64,000 nucleotides of DNA from contig NZ_CP162133.1 of the NCBI RefSeq assembly GCF_040833955.1, forward strand, positions 3,355,501 to 3,419,500. Direction: 5' to 3'. This document shows, one piece after another, positions 1-9,156 of this stretch (position 1 is its first letter; the number at the start of each line of letters is the position of its first letter). Source of the stretch: Leptospira sp. WS60.C2 (GTDB lineage: Bacteria > Spirochaetota > Leptospiria > Leptospirales > Leptospiraceae). The notes beneath the pieces are model-generated. The model did no database searches. It saw only the letters and a program-made list of their open reading frames with translations, and was not told the origin of the DNA. The translations under genes were made by a program, and so were the position numbers.

Positions 1-465
1 GTATTGGGACTTGCCAATGACATTTATGCTCAAATTGGAATGATCATGCTCATTGGGTTACTTGGTAAAAACGCAGTATTAATTGTAGAGTTTGCTAGGC
101 AAAGGCAAGAAGCAGGACTTAGCGTTTTTGATGCCGCATTAGAAGGGGCAAAGGCAAGATTTCGACCTATTCTGATGACATCGTTTGCTTTTATAGCAGG
201 ACTTTTTCCACTTGTTGTAGCAACGGGACCTGGTGCGATTGCAAATCATACAATCGGTGCTTGTGCGTTAGGTGGAATGTTATTTGGAACAGTTTTTGGT
301 GTCATTGCAGTGCCCGGACTCTATATCATTTTTGCGAATATCGCAAAAGGAAAAAACCTCATATATCATGAAGATAATATGCCTCTATCAGAATCTAATG
401 CAAGTTATCATTCTTCCGAAATAGAACGAAAACGAAATAGAAAAGTAAGGAAGGAAAACAAATGA
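1..465 (+). CDS. RND efflux transporter, C-terminal fragment
   Basis: The reading frame is open at the left edge, so only about 154 C-terminal residues of an AcrB/HAE1-type inner-membrane RND pump are present. The start of the fragment carries the conserved GMIMLIGLLGKNAVLIVEFA stretch of the late transmembrane helices, followed by FRPILMTSFAFIAG and a last helix ending in VPGLYIIF. A charged tail of about 40 residues follows. RND pumps export drugs, metals or organic acids using proton flux and work with a periplasmic adaptor and a TolC-like channel; the channel gene follows directly with a 4-nt ATGA overlap, so the two are co-translated. Substrate cannot be told from this piece. Confidence 0.93.
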   Translation, partial: VLGLANDIYAQIGMIMLIGLLGKNAVLIVEFARQRQEAGLSVFDAALEGAKARFRPILMTSFAFIAGLFPLVVATGPGAIANHTIGACALGGMLFGTVFGVIAVPGLYIIFANIAKGKNLIYHEDNMPLSESNASYHSSEIERKRNRKVRKENK

Positions 466-1889
466 AACGAATAGGAATCTTTTTTTTACTTCTATGGAAT
501 TTCTCTTGTATCCCTGCTCTTTACGAGAGGGATAAAGAAGATTTAAAACTTCCTGATCAATTTGAAAATTGGGAAACTACAGAAAAAGCACAGAAATTAC
601 AAACAGAGATCTGGAAACAATTTTTCAACGAACCTCAATTGATATCACTCATTGATACGGCTATCGAGAACAATCAGGAACTTGCTGTATTAGAGCAAGA
701 AATCAGTATCGCAAACAATGAAGTGTTCGCAAGACAAGGGGAGTATTTACCTAAGTTATCATTGCAAGCTGATAGCGGAGTAGAGCAAAAAGAAAGATTT
801 AGTACACCAAATGCCAATTCACCAACTTTGTTTGCTCATGGTGGACTCATCATGAGTTGGGAAGTGGATATTTGGAAAAAACTAAGAAACGCTACAAAGT
901 CTTCTTACCTTCGTTATTTGGCAAGTATCGAAGGAAAACGTTATGTTGTCACAAATTTAGTCGCTGAGATAACAGATACCTACTTTGAATTAAAATCCTT
1001 AGATAACCAACTAACACTTGTCGAAAACTATATCGAAGTGCTTTCGAAAGTGAAGGAGATTGTGGTTTTACAAAGGGAAGCAGGTCGCACCACATCGCTT
1101 GCGGTAAAACGGTTTGAAGCAGAGGTAGCAAAGAACTTAGCGCGAAAATACGATATTGTTCAAAGAATTGCCATCACTGAAAATCGGCACAATTTTCTTT
1201 TAGGAAGATTTCCCGAACGAATCAATCGTAATTCAGATGATTTTTTAGAGATCGCTCTTCCTGAGATTCAAAAGTCAGTGCCTGTTGATCTTTTAGAGAA
1301 TCGACCCGATATCAAACAAGCAAGTTTGGTTTTAGAGTCACGTAAGTTAGATATCGAAGTGGCAAGGGCAAGATTTTATCCATCACTCACCATTGATGGA
1401 AACATTGGATATGAAGCCTTCAACTCAAAACACTTCAAGGGTACACCCGTGTCACTTGCCTATGGATTGGGTGGAGGAATCATTGCCCCTCTCATTAACC
1501 GAAAAGCGATTGAAGCCAACTATGCAACAGCCAATAACTTTCAAATTCAAGCGATTTACAATTATGAAGTGTCTCTCTTAAAAGCATTCACAGAGGTTAC
1601 CAATCAAATTGTTAAAATCAAAAATCTTTCTCAAAAGTACGAAGCTAAAAATAAACAAGTACAGAATCTAAAGGAATCTGTAGAGATATCGAATATATTA
1701 TTCAAAGCTGGAAGAATTGATTACATCGATGTTTTGTTTAGCCAAAGAGACTTTTTAGAAGCACAAGTGGAAGCATTTGAATTAAAATACAGCCTAATAG
1801 AAGCAAACGTTGGTTTGTATAAAGCACTTGGAGGTGGATGGCGGGGTCAACAAGAACCTGAAGGGAAAAGAAAAAACGGAACCTTTTAA
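462..1889 (+). CDS. TolC/NodT-family outer membrane efflux lipoprotein
   Basis: A 475-residue outer membrane channel of the RND/type I efflux family. The N-terminus is a lipoprotein signal with candidate lipidated Cys16. Two repeats of the outer membrane efflux protein fold can be seen: residues about 60-240, and a second opening with ENRPDIKQASLVLESRKLDI near residue 280, a typical NodT-family motif. The length is normal for the family. The ATG overlaps the stop of the upstream RND gene by 4 nt, which makes it the outer membrane exit duct of that pump. The last 20 residues are hydrophilic and lysine-rich. Confidence 0.93.
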   Translation: MKRIGIFFLLLWNFSCIPALYERDKEDLKLPDQFENWETTEKAQKLQTEIWKQFFNEPQLISLIDTAIENNQELAVLEQEISIANNEVFARQGEYLPKLSLQADSGVEQKERFSTPNANSPTLFAHGGLIMSWEVDIWKKLRNATKSSYLRYLASIEGKRYVVTNLVAEITDTYFELKSLDNQLTLVENYIEVLSKVKEIVVLQREAGRTTSLAVKRFEAEVAKNLARKYDIVQRIAITENRHNFLLGRFPERINRNSDDFLEIALPEIQKSVPVDLLENRPDIKQASLVLESRKLDIEVARARFYPSLTIDGNIGYEAFNSKHFKGTPVSLAYGLGGGIIAPLINRKAIEANYATANNFQIQAIYNYEVSLLKAFTEVTNQIVKIKNLSQKYEAKNKQVQNLKESVEISNILFKAGRIDYIDVLFSQRDFLEAQVEAFELKYSLIEANVGLYKALGGGWRGQQEPEGKRKNGTF

Positions 1890-1989
1890 ACCAAAGAATT
1901 TTTAAGATATACGTTTTTACCAAAATTCAATTTGGGCGTTCCGATGTTGGTCTCCCCAAGTAAAGCATACAATTAAAATTACTTTCTTT

Positions 1990-2412
1990 CTATTTTTCTA
2001 TTTTTTGAAATCTTAATAGCGCAGTAACTTCCTCTGGCAACTTTACAATTTTTTTTGTCACATGACTCACAGTGATATATGTGAGTGTACCAGAACAAAT
2101 TTCCTTTTCACCAATTTTCATCTGAAATTTCCAAAACACTTTCGAAGATTGATAACTTGGTTCTAATTGAATTTCCAATACTTCATCAAACTTGGCACCA
2201 TTTCTATAGTCGATGAGAGATTGGATCACGTGAAAATCCAATTTGTAGGTTTCCAAGAATTCAGAATACGATATGCCTCTCGCGCGAAAGTATTCGGTAA
2301 TAGCCACATCTAAAAAATTCAGATAATTTGCATTAAAAACAATTCCTTGTGAGTCTACTTCCGAGTAGCGAACCCGAATCGAATATTGAAATAGATTATC
2401 TTCTCTGGTCAT
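1990..2412 (-). CDS. Acyl-CoA thioesterase, 4HBT/YbgC type
   Basis: A 140-residue hotdog-fold thioesterase. The N-terminal segment YSEVDSQGIVFNANYLNFLD (about residues 16-35) matches the active-site region of YbgC/4-hydroxybenzoyl-CoA thioesterases, with the catalytic Asp at about residue 20. These enzymes hydrolyse acyl-CoA thioesters in the cytoplasm. It lies downstream of a DUF35 gene on the same strand with about 75 nt between them, and near a thiolase, which suggests a role in acyl-CoA turnover. Substrate chain length cannot be read from the sequence. Confidence 0.85.
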   Translation of the reverse strand: MTREDNLFQYSIRVRYSEVDSQGIVFNANYLNFLDVAITEYFRARGISYSEFLETYKLDFHVIQSLIDYRNGAKFDEVLEIQLEPSYQSSKVFWKFQMKIGEKEICSGTLTYITVSHVTKKIVKLPEEVTALLRFQKIEK

Positions 2413-2487
2413 GAATTTTTTCTGTCTATTTTCAAAGGATTACCAAAATCATAGGATGTATATCTCCAGCCCAAATAAACGAGATGA

Positions 2488-2838
2488 CTAATATTGAAAG
2501 ACAGGACCAATTTTTTCGTCGATTGTTTTCAAACGAACTTGATCTCCAATTTTCACAGAAGTAAAATCGGATACACCTTCAATCACTGTTGTCAATTTTA
2601 CATTTTCTTCCGTTTGTACGATCGCAAGAACATAAGGAGCTCTTTCTGCCATGTGACCAAACCCAACATGCACGATGGTAAAGGAAACGATATGACCGGA
2701 TGGTTTTAACTCCACCTTCTCGATCGATTCACTTCCGCAAGATGGACACCCATCTAAAACTTCCGCTACCTTAAAATGGCATTTGTTACAAACAATGCCA
2801 GTCAATGTGACTGTTGCGCTCATAGTACCATTACTCAT
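2488..2838 (-). CDS. Zn-ribbon/OB-fold protein, DUF35 family
   Basis: About 116 residues with an N-terminal rubredoxin-like zinc ribbon (CNKCHFK then CPSCGSE) and a C-terminal OB-fold, the standard arrangement of DUF35 proteins. Family members bind acyl-CoA and are usually encoded beside, and complexed with, non-decarboxylating thiolases. A thiolase lies 1.8 kb upstream on the same strand, but an AT-rich gene is now between them. The start is uncertain: ATG at 2838, ATG at 2823 and TTG at 2859 are all in frame and none has a good Shine-Dalgarno sequence. Confidence 0.85.
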   Translation of the reverse strand: MSNGTMSATVTLTGIVCNKCHFKVAEVLDGCPSCGSESIEKVELKPSGHIVSFTIVHVGFGHMAERAPYVLAIVQTEENVKLTTVIEGVSDFTSVKIGDQVRLKTIDEKIGPVFQY

Positions 2839-2943
2839 ATTTGGCGAAATTAAATGCAAACTGTTTCTATAGAGTTTGAATTTGAAATTGAGTAAAAAAT
2901 TGCTAACGCTACATTTATAAAAATAAATTTTTTTCTGAGAAAT

Positions 2944-4392
2944 CTAGTCTTTTAGTTTATTTAGGTATAAATAGACATTTTTAGACCATCTTGTATTATA
3001 TGGACCAAATTCAATTGAATCTTGCTGATTAGAAAGATGAGATACTTCATATTTATATGAAGGTAATTTATCTTGTGCATTTTTATAATAATCTCGATTT
3101 AAACAAGTCAAGCTTAACATTATTTTATTAAGATTTTTAAAGGATAGCTTTTTTATATCCATACACATATACTGAATGAGATAACGACTACTAAAATCAT
3201 CTATAAAAATTGAATTTTTCGAATAGTAAGCAAGAGTACCAATCTCGTAATTCATTTTAACAAATTGTCTTTCTTTAATGAATAAATCCAATTCTTCAGA
3301 GATCTTCTTATATTCATCTTTATTAATCCAATTTGTATGAATTGGCATTTCTTTACTTTTGTATGCATATGAAAATGAAAACAAAATTGATATTAACCAA
3401 ATTGAAATTAGGATTATCGGTAATATTTTTTCACCATCCAATCGAATTTTCAGATAGAACAAAGTACAAGATATCGTAATGAGAACTAAACTAAATACGT
3501 AATACCAATGGTAAGGCGGGACATGCAGGGAACCAAAAATTACAAAATGTAATACTCCTGCAAAAGAAAGTAATAGGATAGGATTATTGATCCTAATATC
3601 TTCCTTTGCTATATTCTTTCTATTTTTAAATATTAAGACAAGCGCGCTGAAAATCGGAAATATAGCCAAAAATGTTTCAAATTTATAATTAATCCAATAC
3701 AAAGTGAATCCATTAAAGAAATTATATCCATCCCATGAGGATTGTGTTCGTTTTATTATCAAAGTATCAGGTAATAAAGAGCCCATATTAATATAACTAT
3801 ACAAAAGCCAAGGAATCGTCGATATAAGAGCAGAAAAGGATAGTAGGAAATATTGTTTTTTACTTTTTAAAAGAAAAATAAAGGGAATGCCAAGTAAAAT
3901 TGAATCTGGTCTCAATATAAACAAAATACCTAATAATATTCCTGCTAATACAAGTCTAATTTTCATTATTGAAATGAAGAAAAGAATAAAAACAGTTATA
4001 ACGGAAAAGCTTTCCAATCCCAATGAACTAAACAAAAAGGGATTTAAGATTATTAATGGTATAAGTAAGTATATTAGAATATTATTAATTTTTAAAATTT
4101 CTGAAATTTGATTAAGTGCGATGAATAGAGTGAATAGCAATAAAAAATTCTGAAGTAATATAGAAATCTCTGGATTCTTGGTGAGAAATGTTAATATCGA
4201 CAAGAATAAAACATTTGCAGGGCTAGTTGCTGAGTTAGCCTTTATTTCGGGATACATTCCCCATTTCAAGTTCTCTGTAAAATTTTTCACATAATTAAGC
4301 GTTATGTAAACGTCATCAATATAAAAGGAATGAAATAAATATATTGCAATAATCGAAAGAAAAATTGGTAAATAAATTAGGTTTCGCAACAT
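2944..4392 (-). CDS. Polytopic membrane protein, GT-C glycosyltransferase-like
   Basis: A 482-residue protein with about ten hydrophobic helices and a soluble C-terminal part from about residue 370. After the first helix comes YIDDVYITLNYVKNF with KANSATSPANVL behind it. An acidic pair in the first external loop followed by a tSP-type motif is typical of GT-C transferases (ArnT/PMT-like) that use polyprenyl-phosphate sugars at the outer face of the inner membrane. The gene is far richer in A and T than its neighbours, uses many ATA/AAT/TTA codons, and sits between genes normally found together, all suggesting transfer. The precise sugar and acceptor are unknown. Confidence 0.65.
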   Translation of the reverse strand: MLRNLIYLPIFLSIIAIYLFHSFYIDDVYITLNYVKNFTENLKWGMYPEIKANSATSPANVLFLSILTFLTKNPEISILLQNFLLLFTLFIALNQISEILKINNILIYLLIPLIILNPFLFSSLGLESFSVITVFILFFISIMKIRLVLAGILLGILFILRPDSILLGIPFIFLLKSKKQYFLLSFSALISTIPWLLYSYINMGSLLPDTLIIKRTQSSWDGYNFFNGFTLYWINYKFETFLAIFPIFSALVLIFKNRKNIAKEDIRINNPILLLSFAGVLHFVIFGSLHVPPYHWYYVFSLVLITISCTLFYLKIRLDGEKILPIILISIWLISILFSFSYAYKSKEMPIHTNWINKDEYKKISEELDLFIKERQFVKMNYEIGTLAYYSKNSIFIDDFSSRYLIQYMCMDIKKLSFKNLNKIMLSLTCLNRDYYKNAQDKLPSYKYEVSHLSNQQDSIEFGPYNTRWSKNVYLYLNKLKD

Positions 4393-4555
4393 AATGAATT
4401 TATGAAATCTACTAATTTTTTTGAAAGAATATTTTTATAAATATCCTTTTTGTAGGTAAATAATATCATATTATTTAAATGATGAAACGTTTCATCAGAA
4501 GCAAATATTTCTTCAAGATATCTATATCTTTTCTTTTGATGAAAAAAAAGTGGAT

Positions 4556-4603
4556 CGAAAAAAAACACGTTTGAAACCTGCCTTTGGCAAGATCCAAACG
4601 TGT
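4556..4603 (-). terminator. Intrinsic terminator of the thiolase gene
   Basis: A perfect 9-bp stem (4565-4573 with 4595-4603, arms ACACGTTTG/CAAACGTGT), a 21-nt loop, and an uninterrupted A run on the plus strand (4558-4565) that reads as a U tract for minus-strand transcription. It lies 34 nt past the thiolase stop, so the thiolase is probably not co-transcribed with the AT-rich gene downstream. Confidence 0.8.
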
Positions 4604-4636
4604 CTCCTGTTGAAAGGAACTAGAATAAAATAGGTT

Positions 4637-5851
4637 TTACTTCAATCGTTCGATGATCGTCGCAATTCCCATACCACCACCAATACAAAGAGTGATGAGT
4701 CCGTAACGAAGGTCTCTTCTTTCCAACTCGTCAAGAACAGTTCCTGTTAGGATTGCACCTGTTGCTCCGAGTGGGTGTCCAAGAGCAATCGCTCCACCAT
4801 TCACATTGATTTTGGATTCATCGATTCCGAGTGTTTTCTTTACGTATAACACAACAGATGCGAAAGCTTCGTTGATTTCCCAAAGATCAATGTCTTTTAC
4901 GCTTAGACCAGCTTGTTTCAATGCTTTTTGTGAAGCAGAAACTGGACCAGTTAACATAATGGTTGGGTCTTCCCCCGTCGCTACAGTTGCAAGAATTTTA
5001 GCTCTTGGTTTTAAACCATATTTTTTTAATCCTTCATCATTAGAAACGAGGATGGCTGCAGCACCATCAACAATACCAGAAGAGTTTCCGAGTGTATGGA
5101 TGTGATTGATTTTTTTGATTTCTGGATAAGATCGAAGTGCAATTGCATCGAGTTCTTTTTCCCCAATCGTTTTAAACACTGGGCCAAGACCAGAAAGGAA
5201 TGCATAATCAGATTCCAAACGTGGGTTTTCTTCGTCCGTTACAACTGTTCCATCATCCAAAGTAATTGGGATCACAGATTTTTTGAAGTAACCATTCTGA
5301 ATGGCAGCGTGTGCTTTTTGTTGCGAAGACTCAGCGAAACGATCTGCTTCTTCACGAGAAATATCATACTTCGTTGCAATTAAGTCTGCAGAGATTCCTT
5401 GAGGAACAAGATTGTAATGAGCGGCAATTTTATCGTTACCAACATTGAAGTCACGACCAAGCATATCATCACCCATTTTCACACGGCTCATGGATTCAAC
5501 TCCACCACCGATTCCAAGTTCCATAGCTCCAGATCCAACATGGTTTGCTACGTTGTTGAGTGCTTGTAATCCTGATCCACAAAAACGGTTCACAGTATAA
5601 CCAGGAACATCTTTTGGCCAATGGGCAGCCATTACCGCATAACGAGCGATACATGCTGCTTGGTCAGCAACTTGGGATACACAACCCATTACAACTTCTT
5701 CAACCGTTTTTGGATCAATTCCAGTTCGGGATTGGATGGCTTTTAATGTGGCAGCAGCTAATTCTTGTGGGTGGACGGATGCAAGTGTCCCGCGTTTTTT
5801 GCCCTTTCCTCTCGGAGTTCGGACAGCATCAATAATATAGGAATTCCCCAT
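4637..5851 (-). CDS. Acetyl-CoA acetyltransferase / thiolase
   Basis: A 404-residue thiolase. The nucleophilic Cys91 lies in [11 protein letters not shown], the C-terminal motifs are [18 protein letters not shown] (catalytic His) and [10 protein letters not shown] (second catalytic Cys), and the length is standard. It either condenses two acetyl-CoA or cleaves 3-ketoacyl-CoA in beta-oxidation. Leptospira live on fatty acids, so a degradative role is reasonable, but the direction cannot be read from sequence. It is followed by its own intrinsic terminator and appears monocistronic. Confidence 0.93.
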   Translation of the reverse strand: MGNSYIIDAVRTPRGKGKKRGTLASVHPQELAAATLKAIQSRTGIDPKTVEEVVMGCVSQVADQAACIARYAVMAAHWPKDVPGYTVNRFCGSGLQALNNVANHVGSGAMELGIGGGVESMSRVKMGDDMLGRDFNVGNDKIAAHYNLVPQGISADLIATKYDISREEADRFAESSQQKAHAAIQNGYFKKSVIPITLDDGTVVTDEENPRLESDYAFLSGLGPVFKTIGEKELDAIALRSYPEIKKINHIHTLGNSSGIVDGAAAILVSNDEGLKKYGLKPRAKILATVATGEDPTIMLTGPVSASQKALKQAGLSVKDIDLWEINEAFASVVLYVKKTLGIDESKINVNGGAIALGHPLGATGAILTGTVLDELERRDLRYGLITLCIGGGMGIATIIERLK

Positions 5852-5922
5852 GGGTTTACCTCTCTCTGGGTGTTCTAGGAAAAACGTACAGAGTTCGCCT
5901 CACAAGAAAAGTAAAAAAATCA

Positions 5923-7050
5923 TCATTTCGTCATAGTTTTTATGAATTTGTGACGGTAGTACTTCATTTTCGCTTGGAATTGGCAAGAATAGCCCGAAAG
6001 CATCGCATCCATCCTGTCCGCTTTGCTCTCATTCCGTTCCTCAGCGATCCGAATGTATCGAAAATTGGGTTCAATCGCTTCCGCAAATTCTCGTTTGTTC
6101 CAGTCCACATAACGCCAGGCACTAAAACTATGGTTTACACCGACTTTTTCATCAATGGTGCCGATCAGTTGGAATTTCGATTCGCAAGGTGTCCGAAAGA
6201 AAATGTAACGATTAAAGAAATACAGAATGGTTCGGTGAGGATTTGCATCCAAAACAGAACGAAAATGTTCCTTCATCTCTTCCACCGTATAGAATAAGTC
6301 GGGTCCAGAGTTAGTGCTCCGAAAGATCACAGGGGTAAACTCATTCGGCGTGTAAAGATTGGTTAAAATTCGAATGTAAGAGGGATCATCCAATCGATAC
6401 GGAATTTCATTGAAAGCAAAGGGAAATGGATCTCGTTCTGTAAAATGGATTTCGATATAACGAGTGTGATCGTATTCAGGATCATTGATATCGGTTGCGA
6501 CAATCTTTTTGATATGTTTTGACAAAAACTGATCTTCGTACAAATCTCTTACAGTAACGGCACCTTCTTCATATAAGATGGCACTTCCAAAATCGATAAA
6601 ACTAGCACCGTCTAACCACCGTCCTATGGACCCGTATTTATGATGTAAAATTCGATTCCGAAACATGGAACGCAAAATCAAATTATGATCATATAAACGT
6701 TTCCGACCTGATCGTTGTTCTACTACCGTATTTTTTGTTTTTTTGACTTTATAGTAATGTATGTGATTGGCGAGACCAAATCGTAATTTTTCAAATGCAT
6801 GATTTTCCAATACACGTTTTTCATCGTCTTCATTCTCGATGATGGTTGTTTCTGCATACAATGCAGAAATAGATCCGATTCCCAAGAACCAAGTAAATCC
6901 AATCATCCAAAGGATGTAGTTTCTCGAAACCCTAACTCTATGCAAATCCAAATCTTTACTTTGGATAGGAATCCATCGGAGAAACATTGAAAGCGAGTTT
7001 AAGATCAATACGTTTAGAAAAGAAAGCATTGAGAATGAAGAGGCAAACAC
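5923..7050 (-). CDS. Exported protein of unknown function
   Basis: A 375-residue protein I do not recognise. There are two N-terminal hydrophobic stretches; the second (about residues 47-66, ending SALYAETT) looks like a signal peptide cleaved after ALYA. The start is uncertain: GTG at 7050, ATG at 7029, or a later codon that would leave only the second hydrophobic segment. Around residue 155 the segment FIDFGSAILYEEGAVTVRDL, with IVATDIND about 20 residues on, resembles motifs I and II of a class I SAM methyltransferase, but this is weak and would be odd in an exported protein. It is separated from nuoI upstream by a terminator. Confidence 0.7.
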   Translation of the reverse strand: MFASSFSMLSFLNVLILNSLSMFLRWIPIQSKDLDLHRVRVSRNYILWMIGFTWFLGIGSISALYAETTIIENEDDEKRVLENHAFEKLRFGLANHIHYYKVKKTKNTVVEQRSGRKRLYDHNLILRSMFRNRILHHKYGSIGRWLDGASFIDFGSAILYEEGAVTVRDLYEDQFLSKHIKKIVATDINDPEYDHTRYIEIHFTERDPFPFAFNEIPYRLDDPSYIRILTNLYTPNEFTPVIFRSTNSGPDLFYTVEEMKEHFRSVLDANPHRTILYFFNRYIFFRTPCESKFQLIGTIDEKVGVNHSFSAWRYVDWNKREFAEAIEPNFRYIRIAEERNESKADRMDAMLSGYSCQFQAKMKYYRHKFIKTMTK

Positions 7051-7076
7051 AGAAACTAGAGTGAGGTTAGTGAGTC

Positions 7077-7113
7077 AAAAAGCCCGGCCGTCTTTGAAAT
7101 AGCGATACCGGGC
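7077..7113 (-). terminator. Intrinsic terminator of the nuoG-nuoI operon
   Basis: A 6-bp GC-only stem, GCCCGG (7082-7087) with CCGGGC (7108-7113), a 20-nt loop, and five A on the plus strand (7077-7081) giving a U tract on the minus strand. It sits 27 nt past the nuoI stop codon. Confidence 0.75.
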
Positions 7114-7139
7114 ATTGGTTTCGAGAGTAAGTTAAAATG

Positions 7140-7667
7140 TTAGTTCCTTTGGCCGAGAATAGGACCACCTGTTTTTTCCATCATTCTTTCTTTGGTTAAA
7201 AACAAATCTTCTCGGTTGTCGGCTGCCATTTCACCCGTTCCATCCAAATAGATGGCTCCTTTCGGACATGCCTCTTCGCATAACCCACAAAAGATGCAAC
7301 GAAGCAGATTGATCTCGAACTTTTTTGCATACTTGTCTTCTGGGTGAAGGTGTTGGCGTTCCGAAGGAACTTCCGCCGCTTCAATGTGAATGGCATTTGC
7401 AGGGCAAATCCACATACAACAAAAACATGCAGTGCAACGTTCTCTGCCTTGTTCATCCCGTTTCATCGAGTGCATTCCGCGAAACCGAGTCGAGTATTGA
7501 CGTTTTTTGTCAGGGTATTCGATCGTTACTTGTTTATTGAAGAACGCTACTTTGACAAAATGTTTGAGGGTGATCCAAAGGCCTTTGCCGATGGACCAGA
7601 AATAGAATTTTTCATACCAAGAAAACTGGTGTTTTTTGGCTACGTTGACGACATTAACGGTTCCCAA
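7140..7667 (-). CDS. nuoI: NADH-quinone oxidoreductase subunit I
   Basis: A 175-residue ferredoxin-like subunit of respiratory complex I. Two classical 4Fe-4S motifs are visible: [12 protein letters not shown] (about residues 79-90) and [12 protein letters not shown] (about residues 124-135), which carry electrons through clusters N6a and N6b toward N2. The start overlaps the 3' end of nuoG by 14 nt, so the two are translationally coupled. Only these two complex I genes are here; the other subunits must be elsewhere. Confidence 0.93.
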   Translation of the reverse strand: MGTVNVVNVAKKHQFSWYEKFYFWSIGKGLWITLKHFVKVAFFNKQVTIEYPDKKRQYSTRFRGMHSMKRDEQGRERCTACFCCMWICPANAIHIEAAEVPSERQHLHPEDKYAKKFEINLLRCIFCGLCEEACPKGAIYLDGTGEMAADNREDLFLTKERMMEKTGGPILGQRN

Positions 7668-9102
7668 CGGATGCCTCCACTTTTTTTGTCATCGTTTTCA
7701 CAATCAAATCCACCACTCCCGCAGAAGAAAGTAAACCCTGGATAGGATTCATCGATTTTTCAAAATCTTGTTTTAATCCATTTTTATTGGTAAAACTACC
7801 CGCTGATTCACAGAAAATTTGAATTGGTGCCGCCAAACCTGCGTTCTTTGCTGCATCCGTCAAATTGGTATCAAAACAAACCACCTTAGATGGATCAACA
7901 CCTTCTGGAATGGATTCCTTGATGAGGATCACTAGATCTACAGACCCTTGTTTCACAGCAGAAACAATTCCAGAAATCCCAGAAGCAGTTGTTAAACCAA
8001 GATCAAGAGCCCCTTTAGTATTTGGATGGTTGTCTTTTGTGAGTAAAAAATCCACCTGTTCGGTTTCTTTGTACTGTGAGTCAGTGACTCGTGTTTCCCA
8101 TTGAATCGACTTTCCGCCTAATTCACGTGAGAGGGTTTGCAAGTTTTCTTTCAGGGCTGAAAGTGTTTCGTTTGATTCATGGGCACCACCAAGGATTGCA
8201 ATTGAATTTGCACTCTTCAGACGATCGATGAGTTTCGAAAGCACTACTTGTGATGTTGAAGATTGTCCATTGTCCAAATAACTGAACAAACGGTTTTCGT
8301 TCATCCAATCCAAATCAAATCGACCCTTGTCACAAAGGAAAAACATCCCTTGGTCATAATTTTCGCGCACCATGTAACGATACATTTTATTATCGCGTAC
8401 GTTCGTCGTTACATTACAACCAGTGGAACAACCATGACATACCGATTTGTGTGAATTATACCACCAAACACGTGACTTAAAGAGTGTTTTATTATTGAGA
8501 AGTGCTCCAACAGGACAAATGTCAGCAAGAGCACCTTGGTAGTTATGATGAATTGGTTCTGATTTTGCCAGACCAATGATGGAATGATTTCCTCGTTCAA
8601 AGAGTCCTAAATTGGACTCACCCACTTTTTCTTCTTCAAAACGAACACATCGATAACAAACGATGCACCGATTATGATTGATGATAAGATTCGTTCCAAT
8701 TTCTTCTTGAGGAATGTTTCGTTTTTCGAATTCAAATCTAGAATGACCACTGCCTGAACCAAAGGCGTTGTCTTGTAAACGGCACTCTCCCGCTTTATCA
8801 CAAACAGGGCAATCTAACGGATGATTGGCGAGAAGGAATTCCATGGTACCAGCCCGTGCTTCTTTCACACGATCTGATTTGGTGATGATTCCCATTCCCT
8901 CTTTTACAGGTGTATTGCAAGCCGCTTGTAAACGCGGCACCCCTTCAATCTCAATGAGACACATACGGCACATACCGACAATGCTCAGAGCTGGGTGGTA
9001 ACAGAAGTAAGGAATTTCTACTCCGACTTCTTTTGTAGCATCAATGAGGTTTTTCTTTTCGTCGACTTCGTATTCGACTCCGTCTATCTTTATCTTAACC
9101 AA
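7654..9102 (-). CDS. nuoG: NADH-quinone oxidoreductase subunit G, short form
   Basis: A 482-residue complex I subunit. The N-terminus holds the 2Fe-2S ferredoxin domain ([21 protein letters not shown]), then [17 protein letters not shown] for cluster N5, then [10 protein letters not shown] and a later C for N4, and near residue 220 a molybdopterin-oxidoreductase-type 4Fe-4S motif (CHGCSTGCN). E. coli NuoG is about 900 residues; here the molybdopterin-like C-terminal domain is cut to roughly 240 residues. The start is TTG at 9102, supported by an AGGGGGT Shine-Dalgarno sequence about 6 nt upstream. Confidence 0.9.
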   Translation of the reverse strand: MVKIKIDGVEYEVDEKKNLIDATKEVGVEIPYFCYHPALSIVGMCRMCLIEIEGVPRLQAACNTPVKEGMGIITKSDRVKEARAGTMEFLLANHPLDCPVCDKAGECRLQDNAFGSGSGHSRFEFEKRNIPQEEIGTNLIINHNRCIVCYRCVRFEEEKVGESNLGLFERGNHSIIGLAKSEPIHHNYQGALADICPVGALLNNKTLFKSRVWWYNSHKSVCHGCSTGCNVTTNVRDNKMYRYMVRENYDQGMFFLCDKGRFDLDWMNENRLFSYLDNGQSSTSQVVLSKLIDRLKSANSIAILGGAHESNETLSALKENLQTLSRELGGKSIQWETRVTDSQYKETEQVDFLLTKDNHPNTKGALDLGLTTASGISGIVSAVKQGSVDLVILIKESIPEGVDPSKVVCFDTNLTDAAKNAGLAAPIQIFCESAGSFTNKNGLKQDFEKSMNPIQGLLSSAGVVDLIVKTMTKKVEASVGNR

Positions 9103-9156
9103 AGAACAGACCCCCTTGGTAAGATTAGACTTAGGTCTTTTGTTTTTGTCAAACCT

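Noticed and set aside
4377..4568. 63-codon minus-strand frame just upstream of the GT-C-like gene
   Set aside because: It starts at GTG inside the thiolase terminator stem and its first codons are the U tract. No family is recognised and it overlaps the next gene; it may be debris of the AT-rich insertion.
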